64,000 bases of DNA from Clostridium aquiflavi (GCF_031344075.1 NZ_JAVJAN010000017.1:10280-74279), one strand, 5' to 3'. Counted from the stretch's first letter, positions 36,231 through 45,534 are shown. A program made the numbers and translations. Notes: generated by a model from the sequence alone, not told the origin.

Positions 36231-36340
36231 CCTAAAACAAAATAAGCACTATGTGAAAGCAACTAATACCAAATGTAATATTTGGATTATATGCTTTTGT
36301 TCTAAGGATTGATTAGTGTTATCATCACTAGGCTTTTTTT
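36231..36340 (+). ncRNA. Candidate structured element with terminator, orphan
   Basis: In the gap between the patatin and receiver genes, CCTAAAACAAAATAAGCA (36231-36248) can pair imperfectly with TGCTTTTGTTCTAAGG (36292-36307), enclosing a second hairpin CCAAAT/ATTTGG (36269-36285). It is followed by TAGTG-7 bases-CACTA, GGC and seven T (36334-36340), a rho-independent terminator on the plus strand. No rightward gene ends here, so this could be a small RNA. The promoter is not evident; it may instead be a decayed repeat. The rest of the 36040-36338 gap has no gene. Confidence 0.35.
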
Positions 36341-36701
36341 ATTTATATTCTTCTAATGTCTTTAATATAGTCTCAGTATCGAATGGTTTCTTAATATAAC
36401 TCTTAGCTCCCAATTCAATACATTCATCTTTAAAATTTTCGTATCCCGACGCTGATACAATAATTACAACTGCTTCAGGATCAATACTCATTATATCAAT
36501 TAATGTATCAATACCTTCCCTCATAACCGCAGAAATATTCAAATCTAAAGTTACAATATCTGGTTTCTCAGTTTTAAACATCTCTATTGCATCATCTTTA
36601 GTTGATGCCTCAAATATCGTATACGAACCTCCTTTTTGAATAATTTTTTTTAAAAACATTCGCATATATGATGAATCATCAATGATTAATACCTTTTTCA
36701 T
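36339..36701 (-). CDS. CheY-like single-domain response regulator
   Basis: A 120-residue receiver domain with no output domain. The acidic pair is D8-D9, the phospho-acceptor is D53 in DIVTLDLN, and the conserved Lys is in YIKKPFD near residue 104. ISA replaces the usual MP after the Asp loop. It follows the large hybrid kinase on the same strand after 75 bases, so the kinase probably passes phosphate to it through its HPt domain. What the receiver then binds is not shown; a flagellar or secondary target is possible. Confidence 0.9.
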   Translation of the reverse strand: MKKVLIIDDSSYMRMFLKKIIQKGGSYTIFEASTKDDAIEMFKTEKPDIVTLDLNISAVMREGIDTLIDIMSIDPEAVVIIVSASGYENFKDECIELGAKSYIKKPFDTETILKTLEEYK

Positions 36702-36776
36702 ACTAAAAACTCCCCTATATCTCTTATTTTTTTAAATTTAATTACTAAATTTTTGAGTATCACCTAATGCATCTAC

Positions 36777-39626
36777 TTAATAAAACAACTCCTTTATTTT
36801 AATAAAAAGCCTAGCACATTCATCTATTTCTCTTTTCGTAGTTTTTTCCTCAAGCTTTATTGCTAATTCATAAATAGACGTTATTCTTAAAGTTCCAGTG
36901 GAACCTTTTAACTCATGAGTCAACTTTGCTAATTTCTTAAAATCATTACTTTCAATGGCATCATTAATACCTGCCAATAAATTTGGCAAATATTTTATAT
37001 AGTCTTCAAATATTTCTCTCGCATCATCTTTTTCAAGTCCTGTGATTTCAACAAAATGATCAATATTATTATCTATTATACTAATATAATCAGCTCTAAG
37101 CTCCCTCTCTTTAATATTCACTTCTATCATATTAAACATAGTATCAAAATTAATAGGCTTGCTAATATACTCGTCCATTCCAGATTCAATACACTTTTCT
37201 GAGTCACCTTCCATGGCATTAGCAGTCATTGCAATAATTGTAGTATGCTTTTTATCTCCTTCAATCAACCTTATTTTAGATGTACATTCATATCCATCCA
37301 TTATTGGCATCTGGCAATCCATAAAAACAACATCATAATCTTTTTCTGACACTGCTTTTAATGCTTCACTACCATCTACAGCCACATCACAAGTCATATT
37401 ACGAGATTTAAGCATACTTATAACAATTTTACGATTCATTTCATTGTCTTCAACCAATAAAATCCTCGGTTTTAATGCATTCTTAACTTCTTTAACTACA
37501 TGTTTCATTATAACTTGATGTTCTTCTTTATCTTCTTTTTTCAATCCCAATGCCATAGCAATACAAGCAAGTAAGTCGTCTCTTCTTACAGGCTTACCCA
37601 AATACGATGAAAAGCCATATTCCTTTGCAACTTTAGCCTCTACTTTTTGAGCTACTGAAGTTAAAAGTATTAGTTTAATATCCTTTGCAAAAGGTATTGT
37701 TTTTAATGTAGTTGCAAGTTCATAAGCACTCATATCAGACATTTGGTAGTTTATAATAGCAACACTTATTTTGTTTTCTGTATTTGCATTTGAAAAAATT
37801 GTGGTCATAGCACTAGTAGCATTTTGGGCTTCAAATACCTTTAAACCATTTCCTTGAATATATGAACTCATAATTTTCCTATTATTCGTATTATCATCAA
37901 CAATCAAAATATTCACACCATTAAGCTTTTCAAACGCAAATTTCTGCTCTGAAGCTCTCTTAGTAATCTTCAATCTCACATTAAATTTGAAAGTAGATCC
38001 TTCCCCTAGTACACTTTCAACATGAATTTTACCACCCATCATTTTGACCAATTCATTAGATATCGCAAGTCCGAGTCCTGTTCCTCCATACTTTCTAGTT
38101 GTAGAAGAATCCCCTTGGCTAAAAGATTGAAAGATTGTATTAATATGGTCCTTATGAATTCCAATTCCAGTGTCCTTTACTTGAAAATTAAGCATGGCTG
38201 TTCCATTCTCTTCTTCTAAACAATCAACTGTAACAGAAATCTCACCACATTCAGTAAATTTTACTGCATTACTTATAAGATTATTTAATATCTGGCTAAG
38301 CCTTGCTGGATCGCCAACAACCTCTTCAGGAACACCTAGGTTAATCATAGTATAAAGTTGAACTCCTTTTTCTGCTGCCTTATGAGCAAGGAGAGAAACT
38401 GCATCTTCAATAATATTTCTTAAGTTAAAACCAATATTCTCCATAGTTAACTTTCTAGCTTCGATCTTTGAAAAATCCAATATATCATTAATAATATGTA
38501 ATAATATCTCTGAAGCGGCTTTTGCTTCACGTATAAATTCTTTTTGTTCTAAAGACATATTAGTTGATTTCAACAATTCAAGAAATCCTAATATTCCATT
38601 CATTGGTGTTCTTATTTCATGAGACATATTGGCAAGGAACTGACCCTTTGCTATATTGGCTGCTTCTGCCTGTTCTTTTGCCTTGTATAGCTCAGTTTCT
38701 GCTATCCTCTGCTCTGTAATGTCGTCAGCAGTACAAATAATAAACTTAATATTACCTACTTCATCTCTCTGGGGCTTACTTTTAATTTTAAGTAACCTAT
38801 TTTCACCTTTCCAATTCTTAATCTCAAGTTCTTTTTCTGCCGGCTCATTTTTTTGAAATAAATCCCAGTTATTTTCAGACAACTTATTTGCAGTATCTAT
38901 ATCAAATATATCGTATAAATCTTGATACTCTAAGTTCTTTTTCTTCTTTCCAAAAAATTTTGCATGAGCTTCATTAACAGTTGCATAAGAAGTAACATTC
39001 CTCAAAGCCCAAATCTGTGATTCAGAATTATTGAGTAAAATTGCTTGTCCATTAAGAGTTGATTCATACGCTTTTTCATTTATAATTCTTGCTCTTGTAT
39101 ATGAAAAAGCTCTTGAAATATCTCTTAATATTTTTACTTGATCCTCTTCCCATATAATAGGTTTTGACAAACTTTCATAGCCTATAAACCCAATTAATTT
39201 GTTTTCATTTTTTAATGGAATTATAAGAGAAGCTTTTATTCCTTCCTTTAAAAAGGCTTCTTCTTCAAATACCGCTTCAGCAGGAAGCTCATCCATATTA
39301 TTTATTGCAACAAAATCATTATTCTTAATCTCACGTATAAGCCATGGAAGAGCATAAACTACCTCATCTTGTTGTATTTCTCTTTTTGGTTTTATATCTT
39401 TTTTATTCCATTGACATTCTATTTGCATAAAAGTAGGGTCTTCAGAAAAATAATAGATATAAATTCTATCCAATTCAAAAAGCAAACCAATTTCTTCTAA
39501 TGATTTTTTTAACTCAATCTGATAATTAATACTATCTACATCTAAAAATTTCTGAAAAGTATAATTAATTAATTTTAGACAATCATATGAATGTCTAATA
39601 TTTGTGTACTTATCTTCATAACTCAT
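36777..39626 (-). CDS. Hybrid sensor histidine kinase with two receivers and HPt
   Basis: A 949-residue soluble kinase. In order: GAF-like sensor (about 30-180), PAS (about 190-310), HisKA with H336 in MSHEIRTP, ATPase domain (about 435-550, DTGIGI and GTGLGLAIS), receiver 1 (about 572-690), receiver 2 (about 718-835, phospho-acceptor D770 in VVFMDCQMP) and HPt (about 860-949, H904 in LTHELKGSTG). Receiver 1 has N626 where the Asp should be (IINYQMS), so it should not be phosphorylated. There is no membrane segment, so the signal is cytoplasmic or comes through partners. It lies 17 bases after the HD-GYP gene and before the CheY-like gene, together a relay. Confidence 0.92.
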   Translation of the reverse strand: MSYEDKYTNIRHSYDCLKLINYTFQKFLDVDSINYQIELKKSLEEIGLLFELDRIYIYYFSEDPTFMQIECQWNKKDIKPKREIQQDEVVYALPWLIREIKNNDFVAINNMDELPAEAVFEEEAFLKEGIKASLIIPLKNENKLIGFIGYESLSKPIIWEEDQVKILRDISRAFSYTRARIINEKAYESTLNGQAILLNNSESQIWALRNVTSYATVNEAHAKFFGKKKKNLEYQDLYDIFDIDTANKLSENNWDLFQKNEPAEKELEIKNWKGENRLLKIKSKPQRDEVGNIKFIICTADDITEQRIAETELYKAKEQAEAANIAKGQFLANMSHEIRTPMNGILGFLELLKSTNMSLEQKEFIREAKAASEILLHIINDILDFSKIEARKLTMENIGFNLRNIIEDAVSLLAHKAAEKGVQLYTMINLGVPEEVVGDPARLSQILNNLISNAVKFTECGEISVTVDCLEEENGTAMLNFQVKDTGIGIHKDHINTIFQSFSQGDSSTTRKYGGTGLGLAISNELVKMMGGKIHVESVLGEGSTFKFNVRLKITKRASEQKFAFEKLNGVNILIVDDNTNNRKIMSSYIQGNGLKVFEAQNATSAMTTIFSNANTENKISVAIINYQMSDMSAYELATTLKTIPFAKDIKLILLTSVAQKVEAKVAKEYGFSSYLGKPVRRDDLLACIAMALGLKKEDKEEHQVIMKHVVKEVKNALKPRILLVEDNEMNRKIVISMLKSRNMTCDVAVDGSEALKAVSEKDYDVVFMDCQMPIMDGYECTSKIRLIEGDKKHTTIIAMTANAMEGDSEKCIESGMDEYISKPINFDTMFNMIEVNIKERELRADYISIIDNNIDHFVEITGLEKDDAREIFEDYIKYLPNLLAGINDAIESNDFKKLAKLTHELKGSTGTLRITSIYELAIKLEEKTTKREIDECARLFIKIKELFY

Positions 39627-39643
39627 AAAATCCCTCCAAAAAT

Positions 39644-40714
39644 CTAAATTTCACAAGTTTTTGTAATAAAAATAGTTAATTCTTCTAATAAATCAATTTC
39701 ATAAGGTTCTAAAAGCATATTTCCTACTTTATCATATATAACTTTTACCACAGGTCGCATTGGCATTGAGTTATTTTGCCTTACAACTAAACCCTTTTCA
39801 TTTGAACTTAAAATAACTCCACAACCAGTTGGAAATGCAGCTATATTACTAGTAAATTTTTCGACTATTTCTGCATCAAAATAAATGTTACTCATACCTA
39901 CAAGATATTCAATAACCTCAGATATAGTTTTACTTTCCTCCATATTTCTACCTGATATCAAATTATCAAATACATCACATATAGATACTATCTTTGCAAT
40001 TTGATTTATTTCATCACATTTTAATTTTAAAGGATAACCACTACCATCACTTCTTTCATGATGCATTAAGGCAACTACCTTGACAGATGCATTCCAAATA
40101 TACTGCTCTCCTAAAAAATCATATCCAACCTTTGGATGCATTAATCTAATATATTTATCTAATTCTTCCTTAGTCTTAAACTCTGCTAAAAGTTTCTTAT
40201 CATTCATAATTTTTATCTTACCTATATCGTGCAGTAATGCACCTGCTGCTATATCTTTAAGCTTTAACATACTGTATCCCATATGAGTTCCTATTATTGT
40301 AGACAATACACATACATTTACCGAATGCGAATATATATTGTTATCACTTGTACTTATTTCTCCAACATTTATCAAAACACTTTTATTTAATAGTACATCT
40401 TCAATAACTGAGTTAACTGAATTCATAACACTTCTATTATCAGTCTTTCCTTCACGACAATATGTTTGAATCATTTGCTTAACAGCATGTTTGCTCATTT
40501 GCCTTGTTTTTTGAGAAATGCTTTCTTCAATAATAACATCTTTTGATATATCATCATTAATGTACACTGAATTAATTCCCATTTCTTTAATTTTTTCAAT
40601 ATAATAAGGTTTTAATTTTACTCCAACATTAAGTAAAACCCTGCCTAATTCATCATAAATCTGCCTTCCTAGAATTTCATCTCCTTTGAGGCTCGAGACA
40701 TTAACAACTCTCAT
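39644..40714 (-). CDS. HD-GYP domain protein, probable c-di-GMP phosphodiesterase
   Basis: A 356-residue protein. An N-terminal region (about 1-65) of the kind often found before HD-GYP domains precedes the catalytic domain, which has HD at 162-163 in LLHDIGKIKI and HHERSDGSGYP at 218-228, the complete HD-GYP signature. Such enzymes cleave cyclic-di-GMP. A TTG at 40726 is in frame, but it lies at the GGAGGG ribosome site, so the ATG at 40714 is the start. It is first of an operon with the hybrid kinase and receiver. A GGDEF protein at 58895 could supply the nucleotide. Confidence 0.88.
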   Translation of the reverse strand: MRVVNVSSLKGDEILGRQIYDELGRVLLNVGVKLKPYYIEKIKEMGINSVYINDDISKDVIIEESISQKTRQMSKHAVKQMIQTYCREGKTDNRSVMNSVNSVIEDVLLNKSVLINVGEISTSDNNIYSHSVNVCVLSTIIGTHMGYSMLKLKDIAAGALLHDIGKIKIMNDKKLLAEFKTKEELDKYIRLMHPKVGYDFLGEQYIWNASVKVVALMHHERSDGSGYPLKLKCDEINQIAKIVSICDVFDNLISGRNMEESKTISEVIEYLVGMSNIYFDAEIVEKFTSNIAAFPTGCGVILSSNEKGLVVRQNNSMPMRPVVKVIYDKVGNMLLEPYEIDLLEELTIFITKTCEI

Positions 40715-40726
40715 ATATCCCTCCAA

Positions 40727-41103
40727 CTTAAATAATTAATTTTTTACTGAATAGTGAAAGTTTCTTATAAAATATACATATCTTTCACACTAAAAATATA
40801 GTAATGCTTTAATCACTAAATACAAAAGAAAAACATTATCAGTAACGATTATTATTTAAATATACTAGCATACTCTTACATTTTTAACTACATAAAAAAT
40901 GTATAAATTACTAATAATATTCTTTCTAACATTATTCTAAACTTTCATACAGTACATTTTATATTTCGTTCTTCTATCCTTCTCCTTGAAGCCTTTATCC
41001 TTAATTTTCAATTATTCATTGTATATTGTCAACTTTAAAAACATCTAATATCAGACTTTATCAACATTTCATGGTTCAAAAGTCCTATAAATTCCTATCA
41101 ATA
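40727..41103. other. Intergenic region upstream of the HD-GYP operon
   Basis: AT-rich sequence between the HD-GYP gene and the end of the thi operon (gap 40727-41190). A TTTTCAATTATTCATTG-type segment at about 41006 resembles pieces of the second intergenic repeat family. I see no gene or known structured RNA other than the thi terminator. Confidence 0.4.
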
Positions 41104-41150
41104 TAAAAATAGCCTTAAACAAGTATTTTCAATGTTTAAGACTACTTTTT
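41104..41150 (-). terminator. Terminator of the thi operon
   Basis: AGCCTTAAACA (41111-41121) pairs with TGTTTAAGACT (41133-41143); TTTTTAT follows on the minus strand. Confidence 0.8.
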
Positions 41151-41190
41151 GTATTTACTTATGGTATGATTTTATATAAATAATCCTAAA

Positions 41191-41823
41191 CTATCTAATT
41201 TTTAAAAATTCTTCTTTTAATTCTCTTGTGGCTTTTTCAATATCTTTTTGTGCTATAATAGCCGATACTATAGCTAATCCATCTATATTTATTCCATTAA
41301 AATCTTTAATTCGTTCCTTATTTATTCCCCCTATCACAACTACAGGTATTGATACTTTTTTCATTATTTTCTTTAATTCATTCATAGTTGTTGACGTTGC
41401 ATCTTTCTTAGTTCCAGTTGAATACATTGCTCCAACCCCTATATAATCTGCGCTATCTTTTTGTGCCTTTAAGGCTTCATCTAAATTACCAGCTGAAACT
41501 CCAAGAATTTTATCTTCTCCAATTATATTTCTCACAATAGTTGCTGGTAAATCGCTTTGTCCTATATGAATTCCATCTGCATCAACAGCTAAAGCTATAT
41601 CAACTCTATCATTTATTATTAATGGTATATTGTATTTTTGTGTTATTTTTTTTATTTTTAATGCTGTTTCATAAAAATCATGCGATGAACATTCTTTTTC
41701 TCTTAGTTGAACTAATGTAGCTCCTCCAAGTATTGATTGTTCTACAGCCTCCTCTAAAGTTTCAGTGCTCATTAAATCCCTATCTGTAACAAGATAAATA
41801 CTATAATCTATTTTATTATTCAT
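41191..41823 (-). CDS. thiE: Thiamine-phosphate synthase ThiE
   Basis: A 210-residue TIM-barrel enzyme that joins hydroxymethylpyrimidine diphosphate and thiazole phosphate into thiamine phosphate. Family segments seen are YLVTDRDLM at the start, GGATLVQLREKECS, LIINDRVDIALAVDADGIHIGQSDLP and GVGAMYSTGTKK, which bind diphosphate and Mg2+. Its length is normal. It is the last gene of the thiD-thiM-thiE operon behind a TPP riboswitch, and a terminator follows. The gap to thiM (about 80 bases) holds a short ATTCTCA-rich piece like the second repeat family. Confidence 0.95.
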   Translation of the reverse strand: MNNKIDYSIYLVTDRDLMSTETLEEAVEQSILGGATLVQLREKECSSHDFYETALKIKKITQKYNIPLIINDRVDIALAVDADGIHIGQSDLPATIVRNIIGEDKILGVSAGNLDEALKAQKDSADYIGVGAMYSTGTKKDATSTTMNELKKIMKKVSIPVVVIGGINKERIKDFNGINIDGLAIVSAIIAQKDIEKATRELKEEFLKIR

Positions 41824-41905
41824 AAACTCTCCTCATTTCAATAACATATTTTTAAATTCCACAATTGAATTTATTCCTATACTATCAATTTTCAATTCTC
41901 ACTTC

Positions 41906-42736
41906 TCAATTAATCTTTACCCTCGCCTTTTCCTTTATAATATTTTCATTCATCATACTAATAGCATCAATAAGTGAAATGTGGAAAGTTCCCATTCCAA
42001 TTCCCTTAGATTTTTCATACGCGATTTCACCACTTATACCCATTGTTAAAATTGCACATATGGCTGCTATAAAATAATCATCACTAGCTCCAGCAAAGAC
42101 CCCGCATAATGCACTACTCATGCATCCTGTCCCAGTAATATTTGCAAGCATTTTATGGCCATTAGATAAAACTACATTTCTTTTTCCATCTGAAATAATA
42201 TCATCTACTCCTGTAATTGCTACTGTACAATTTAATTTTTTTGCTAACTCTTGTGCTACTATTACTTTTTTATCATTACTCATGTTCATATCACTTTCCG
42301 AAGCATCAACACCTTTTGTTTCAGAACTTAATCCGCATATAAATTTGATTTCAGAAATATTTCCCCTAATTATATCTATCTTTACTTCACTTAATATCTT
42401 TTCTGCACTTTCATTTCTAAAATTAGCAACACCTGCTCCAACAGGATCAAAAATAACTGGTACATTATTTTTATTAGCACTCTTTCCTGCAAGAATCATA
42501 GCTTCAACCATATCATCACTTATAACTCCCATATTCAAAACTACTGCTGATGAAATACTTGCAATTTCTTCAACTTCTTTAACATAATCAGCCATAGTTG
42601 GAGAACCACCAACTGCTAAAATCACATTTGCACAATCTGTAGCTGTTATATAATTAGTTATACTATGTACTAATGGTTTTTTTTCCCTAACCTCTGCTAA
42701 TAAGCTTCCAACCTTATCTAATATTTCATTAATCAT
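41906..42736 (-). CDS. thiM: Hydroxyethylthiazole kinase ThiM
   Basis: A 276-residue ribokinase-fold enzyme that phosphorylates the thiazole half of thiamine. Motifs include PLVHSITNYITATDCANVILAVGGSPTMAD at the N-terminus, PVIFDPVGAGV, and GTGCMSSALCGVF near residue 195-207, where the conserved GTGC carries the catalytic Cys. The ATG at 42736 has AAAGGAG. With ThiD and ThiE it forms a salvage route: thiazole and pyrimidine are phosphorylated, then joined. No thiC, thiG or thiF is visible in the window. Confidence 0.95.
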   Translation of the reverse strand: MINEILDKVGSLLAEVREKKPLVHSITNYITATDCANVILAVGGSPTMADYVKEVEEIASISSAVVLNMGVISDDMVEAMILAGKSANKNNVPVIFDPVGAGVANFRNESAEKILSEVKIDIIRGNISEIKFICGLSSETKGVDASESDMNMSNDKKVIVAQELAKKLNCTVAITGVDDIISDGKRNVVLSNGHKMLANITGTGCMSSALCGVFAGASDDYFIAAICAILTMGISGEIAYEKSKGIGMGTFHISLIDAISMMNENIIKEKARVKIN

Positions 42737-42774
42737 TAATTTTACATCTCCTTTTTAATAATAGTGTATTTATT

Positions 42775-43560
42775 TTAATAAAATTTATAAAAATGATGTG
42801 TTGGACCTACACCATTTCCTATTGAAAAACCATTTTCTATTGCACCTGTTATATATTCTTTTGCATTTATAACTGATTCTTTAATATCTAATCCCTTTGC
42901 TAAGTTTGCTGCAATTGCTGATGATAAAGTACATCCTGTCCCATGAGTGTGAACTGTATTTATTCTTTTTTGTGGAAGGAAAACAAACTCATCTCCATAA
43001 AGCAATAAATCAGTTGCATCATCTTCTAAATGTCCACCTTTAACCAACACATACTTTGGTCCTAATTCTTGTAATTTCTTAGCTGCTTCTTTCATTTCAT
43101 CTAAATTGCTTATTTTCATTCCTAATATCTCTTCTGCTTCTGGAAGGTTTGGAGTTATTAAAGTTGCTAATGGAAATAATTCTTCAATTAATACCTCTTT
43201 AGCATCTGGAGATAATAAATTAAATCCACTTTTCGAAATCATAACTGGATCTAAGACTACCTTAGGTAAATTTTCAATTTTTCTCAAACCTCTTGATATA
43301 GCTTTTATAGATTCAATTTTTGAAACCATACCTATCTTTATTGCATCCACAATAATGTCATCAAAAATAACATTTATTTGTGATTCAATAATTTCTGGAT
43401 TTATATCTTGTATTCCAAAAACCCCCATTGTATTTTGTGCTGTTATTGCTGTAATAACGCTCATTCCATATACCCCATTGGCTGAAAAAGATTTTAAATC
43501 AGCTTGAATACCTGCGCCTCCACAACTATCTGATCCTGCTATAGTTAATGCCTTAAACAT
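42775..43560 (-). CDS. thiD: Hydroxymethylpyrimidine (phosphate) kinase ThiD
   Basis: A 261-residue ribokinase-fold kinase that converts hydroxymethylpyrimidine to its diphosphate in two steps. The N-terminal LTIAGSDSCGGAGIQADLKSF is the family signature, VVLDPVMISKSG and the HGTGCTLSSAIAANLA with its conserved Cys are also clear. GAGAGGATG precedes the ATG at 43560. It is the first gene of the operon after the TPP riboswitch. Similar fold members act on pyridoxal, but the operon context makes ThiD firm. Confidence 0.95.
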   Translation of the reverse strand: MFKALTIAGSDSCGGAGIQADLKSFSANGVYGMSVITAITAQNTMGVFGIQDINPEIIESQINVIFDDIIVDAIKIGMVSKIESIKAISRGLRKIENLPKVVLDPVMISKSGFNLLSPDAKEVLIEELFPLATLITPNLPEAEEILGMKISNLDEMKEAAKKLQELGPKYVLVKGGHLEDDATDLLLYGDEFVFLPQKRINTVHTHGTGCTLSSAIAANLAKGLDIKESVINAKEYITGAIENGFSIGNGVGPTHHFYKFY

Positions 43561-43595
43561 TTTTCTTCATCCTCTCTTCATTACCTATATTTAAC

Positions 43596-43623
43596 CAAAA
43601 AAAATGTAGCCCAAGGGCTACAT
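43596..43623 (-). terminator. TPP riboswitch expression-platform terminator
   Basis: ATGTAGCCC-AA-GGGCTACAT (43604-43623), followed on the minus strand by T8 (43596-43603), 36 bases upstream of the thiD ATG. Confidence 0.9.
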
Positions 43624-43651
43624 AATATAAACTATTTTGTCTTATATTTAT

Positions 43652-43742
43652 CCTTCCCTCCGTTGGTACTAGCCAAATCAGGTTATAAGGGTCTAGGAAA
43701 TCACTTTTTCCAATCTCAGCTGATATATCAGCACCCCTAGTT
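43652..43742 (-). promoter_or_regulatory. TPP riboswitch (THI element)
   Basis: The minus strand has the conserved aptamer pieces in order: CTAGGGGTGC, GCTGAGA, ACCCTTATAACCTGATTTGG, then CTAGTACCAACGGAGGGAA. A terminator follows before thiD. Binding of thiamine diphosphate should stop transcription of thiD-thiM-thiE. A TATAAT at 43777-43782 with TTGATT at 43798-43803 (15-base spacer) is the likely promoter. Confidence 0.96.
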
Positions 43743-43827
43743 ATTAATTCAATATTTTGTTTTCTATAATATTTAGATTATACCATTAATGTAAAAAAAT
43801 CAAGAAAATCTATTATAATAAATTAAT

Positions 43828-44706
43828 CTATTCCTCACCAAAAACTTGTTTTTTAAGTCTTAATGCAGTAGGTGTTGTTGCTATTCCGCCCATTGCAGTT
43901 TCTCTTAATGCTGGTGGTAAGCTTTTTCCTACCTTGTACATAGCAGTTACAGCTTCATCAAATGGTATTTTAGCTTCAATACCTGCCATAACCATATCTG
44001 CAGTGCAAAGTGCTGTTATTGCTCCTTGTGCATTTCTTTTTGCACATGGTATTTCAACTAAACCTGCAACGGGATCACATACTAATCCTAATATATTTTG
44101 AAGTATTATAGAACCAGCATCCAAGCTCATCTTTGGAGTTCCACCCATCATTTCTACAACAGCTGCTGCTCCCATGGCTGATGCTGAACCACACTCAGCT
44201 TGGCAACCTCCTTCTGCTCCAGATAATGTTGCATTAAGACCTATAATAAGCCCAACTGCTGCTGCCGCTAATAATCCTTTTATAAGTTCATCTTCATTTA
44301 ATTCAAGAATTTCCCCTGCTGCTAAAATAACAGCTGGAAGTATCCCACATGATCCAGCTGTAGGACATGCTACTATTTTACCCATAGATGCATTTACTTC
44401 TGATGAAGCAAGTGCCATTGCCATAGCTATTGTAGTTGCTCTACCAGTCAATGTTTTCTTAGATTTTGAATACTCATATAACTTATGTCCATCTCCACCA
44501 ATAAGACCACTAACAGAATATACTTCTTTTTCTGTTCCTTCCTTTGCTGCAGCTATCATAACATTTAAATTTTTTCTCATTTTTTCTATTACTTCTTCTC
44601 TTGTCAACCCTTTTTCTTCAACTTCACATCTTATAGCATATTCACTTAAAGATATATTATTTTCCTTACAAATTTTTAATAGCTCTTCCCCTGTTCTTGC
44701 AAGCAT
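43828..44706 (-). CDS. sdaAA: L-serine dehydratase, iron-sulfur alpha subunit
   Basis: A 292-residue catalytic subunit of the two-chain, iron-sulfur L-serine dehydratase that makes pyruvate and ammonia from serine. The Cys-containing motifs CPTAGSCGILPAV, GCQAECGSASAMG and DPVAGLVEIPCAKRN supply the [4Fe-4S] ligands. GGTGAG lies inside the end of the beta gene; the ATG at 44706 is 2 bases from its stop, so translation is coupled. Together with sdaAB it links serine use to energy metabolism. The alpha and beta chains are separate as usual in clostridia, not fused as in E. coli. Confidence 0.95.
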   Translation of the reverse strand: MLARTGEELLKICKENNISLSEYAIRCEVEEKGLTREEVIEKMRKNLNVMIAAAKEGTEKEVYSVSGLIGGDGHKLYEYSKSKKTLTGRATTIAMAMALASSEVNASMGKIVACPTAGSCGILPAVILAAGEILELNEDELIKGLLAAAAVGLIIGLNATLSGAEGGCQAECGSASAMGAAAVVEMMGGTPKMSLDAGSIILQNILGLVCDPVAGLVEIPCAKRNAQGAITALCTADMVMAGIEAKIPFDEAVTAMYKVGKSLPPALRETAMGGIATTPTALRLKKQVFGEE

Positions 44707-44708
44707 TT

Positions 44709-45395
44709 TTACTCACCTTCCTTTGCTGGACTTATTGAAATAATCCTATTTACTAACTCTAACTTTTCTATTTCGTTTATAGCTTTTTCACTAACTTTGT
44801 TATCCATTTCAAAAATCATTGTAGCATCTTTACCTTTATGGTTTCTAAAAACTTTCATAAAAGCTACATTTATATTTTCCTTTGATAAAATACTAGTTAC
44901 ACTATGTATAACTCCTGGTAAATCTCTTTGAGAAACTATTAACGTTTCATAATTTCCAGTAAACTCAACTGGATTACCATTAACTTCAGAAATTTGAATA
45001 TTTCCACCACCAATAGATGATCCAACAACTTCACAATATGTATCCTTTACTGTATTCATTAAAAATTTAACTGTATTAGGATGTACATCACCTAAATCAG
45101 CTTCTTTAAATGAAAAATTCATTCCTCTTTCTCTTGCTATTTCCATAGAATCTCTAAGTCTTTCATCACTTGGTTCCATGCCTAAAATACCTGCAACTAA
45201 AGCCCTATCTGTTCCATGCCCTTTATATGTTTTACCAAAAGAACCATGTAATAAGAATGTTACTTCCTTTATTTCATTACCAGCTATTATTCTTGCAATT
45301 TTTCCAAGTCTTGCAGCTCCTGCTGTATGAGAACTAGATGGACCTATCATTATTGGTCCTAAAATATCAAAAACACCTAAACTTTTCATAAACAT
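44709..45395 (-). CDS. sdaAB: L-serine dehydratase beta subunit
   Basis: A 228-residue subunit. The N-terminal domain carries IGPSSSHTAGAARLG, typical of the serine-binding part of the enzyme, and residues about 150-222 form an ACT domain (TLIVSQRDLPGVIHSVTSIL), which may sense amino acids. Two in-frame ATGs are near the start (45395 and three codons later); neither has a good ribosome site, but a 7-codon frame with GAGAGGGGG ends in TAATG, overlapping the ATG at 45395, so initiation may be by coupling. Pairs with the alpha subunit just downstream. Confidence 0.93.
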   Translation of the reverse strand: MFMKSLGVFDILGPIMIGPSSSHTAGAARLGKIARIIAGNEIKEVTFLLHGSFGKTYKGHGTDRALVAGILGMEPSDERLRDSMEIARERGMNFSFKEADLGDVHPNTVKFLMNTVKDTYCEVVGSSIGGGNIQISEVNGNPVEFTGNYETLIVSQRDLPGVIHSVTSILSKENINVAFMKVFRNHKGKDATMIFEMDNKVSEKAINEIEKLELVNRIISISPAKEGE

Positions 45396-45418
45396 TACTT
45401 AGTAAAATATAATAACAT
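45395..45418 (-). CDS. Candidate 7-codon leader ORF of sdaAB
   Basis: ATG TTA TTA TAT TTT ACT AAG TAA, with GAGAGGGGG about 11 bases upstream. The TAA overlaps the A of the sdaAB ATG (TAATG). A leader that delivers ribosomes to sdaAB would explain the missing ribosome site. No conserved regulatory codon is evident. Confidence 0.35.
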   Translation of the reverse strand: MLLYFTK

Positions 45419-45534
45419 TTTACTAAATACCCCCTCTCATTAACATTTTATTTAAAAATTTATTTATAAAAATTAAAATTCAATTTATTATCCATATATA
45501 GAATGCATAATTTAATTAATATAGTCAAGGGGTA

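Noticed and set aside
42120..42587. Long plus-strand frame within thiM
   Set aside because: Complement of thiM codons; thiM is a certain gene in a riboswitch operon.
43106..43507. Plus-strand frame opposite thiD
   Set aside because: Shadow of thiD, which carries all ThiD motifs.
44174..44743. Long plus-strand frame over sdaAA
   Set aside because: Ala/Ser/Pro-rich composition typical of the antisense of a Gly/Ala-rich enzyme; no start signals.
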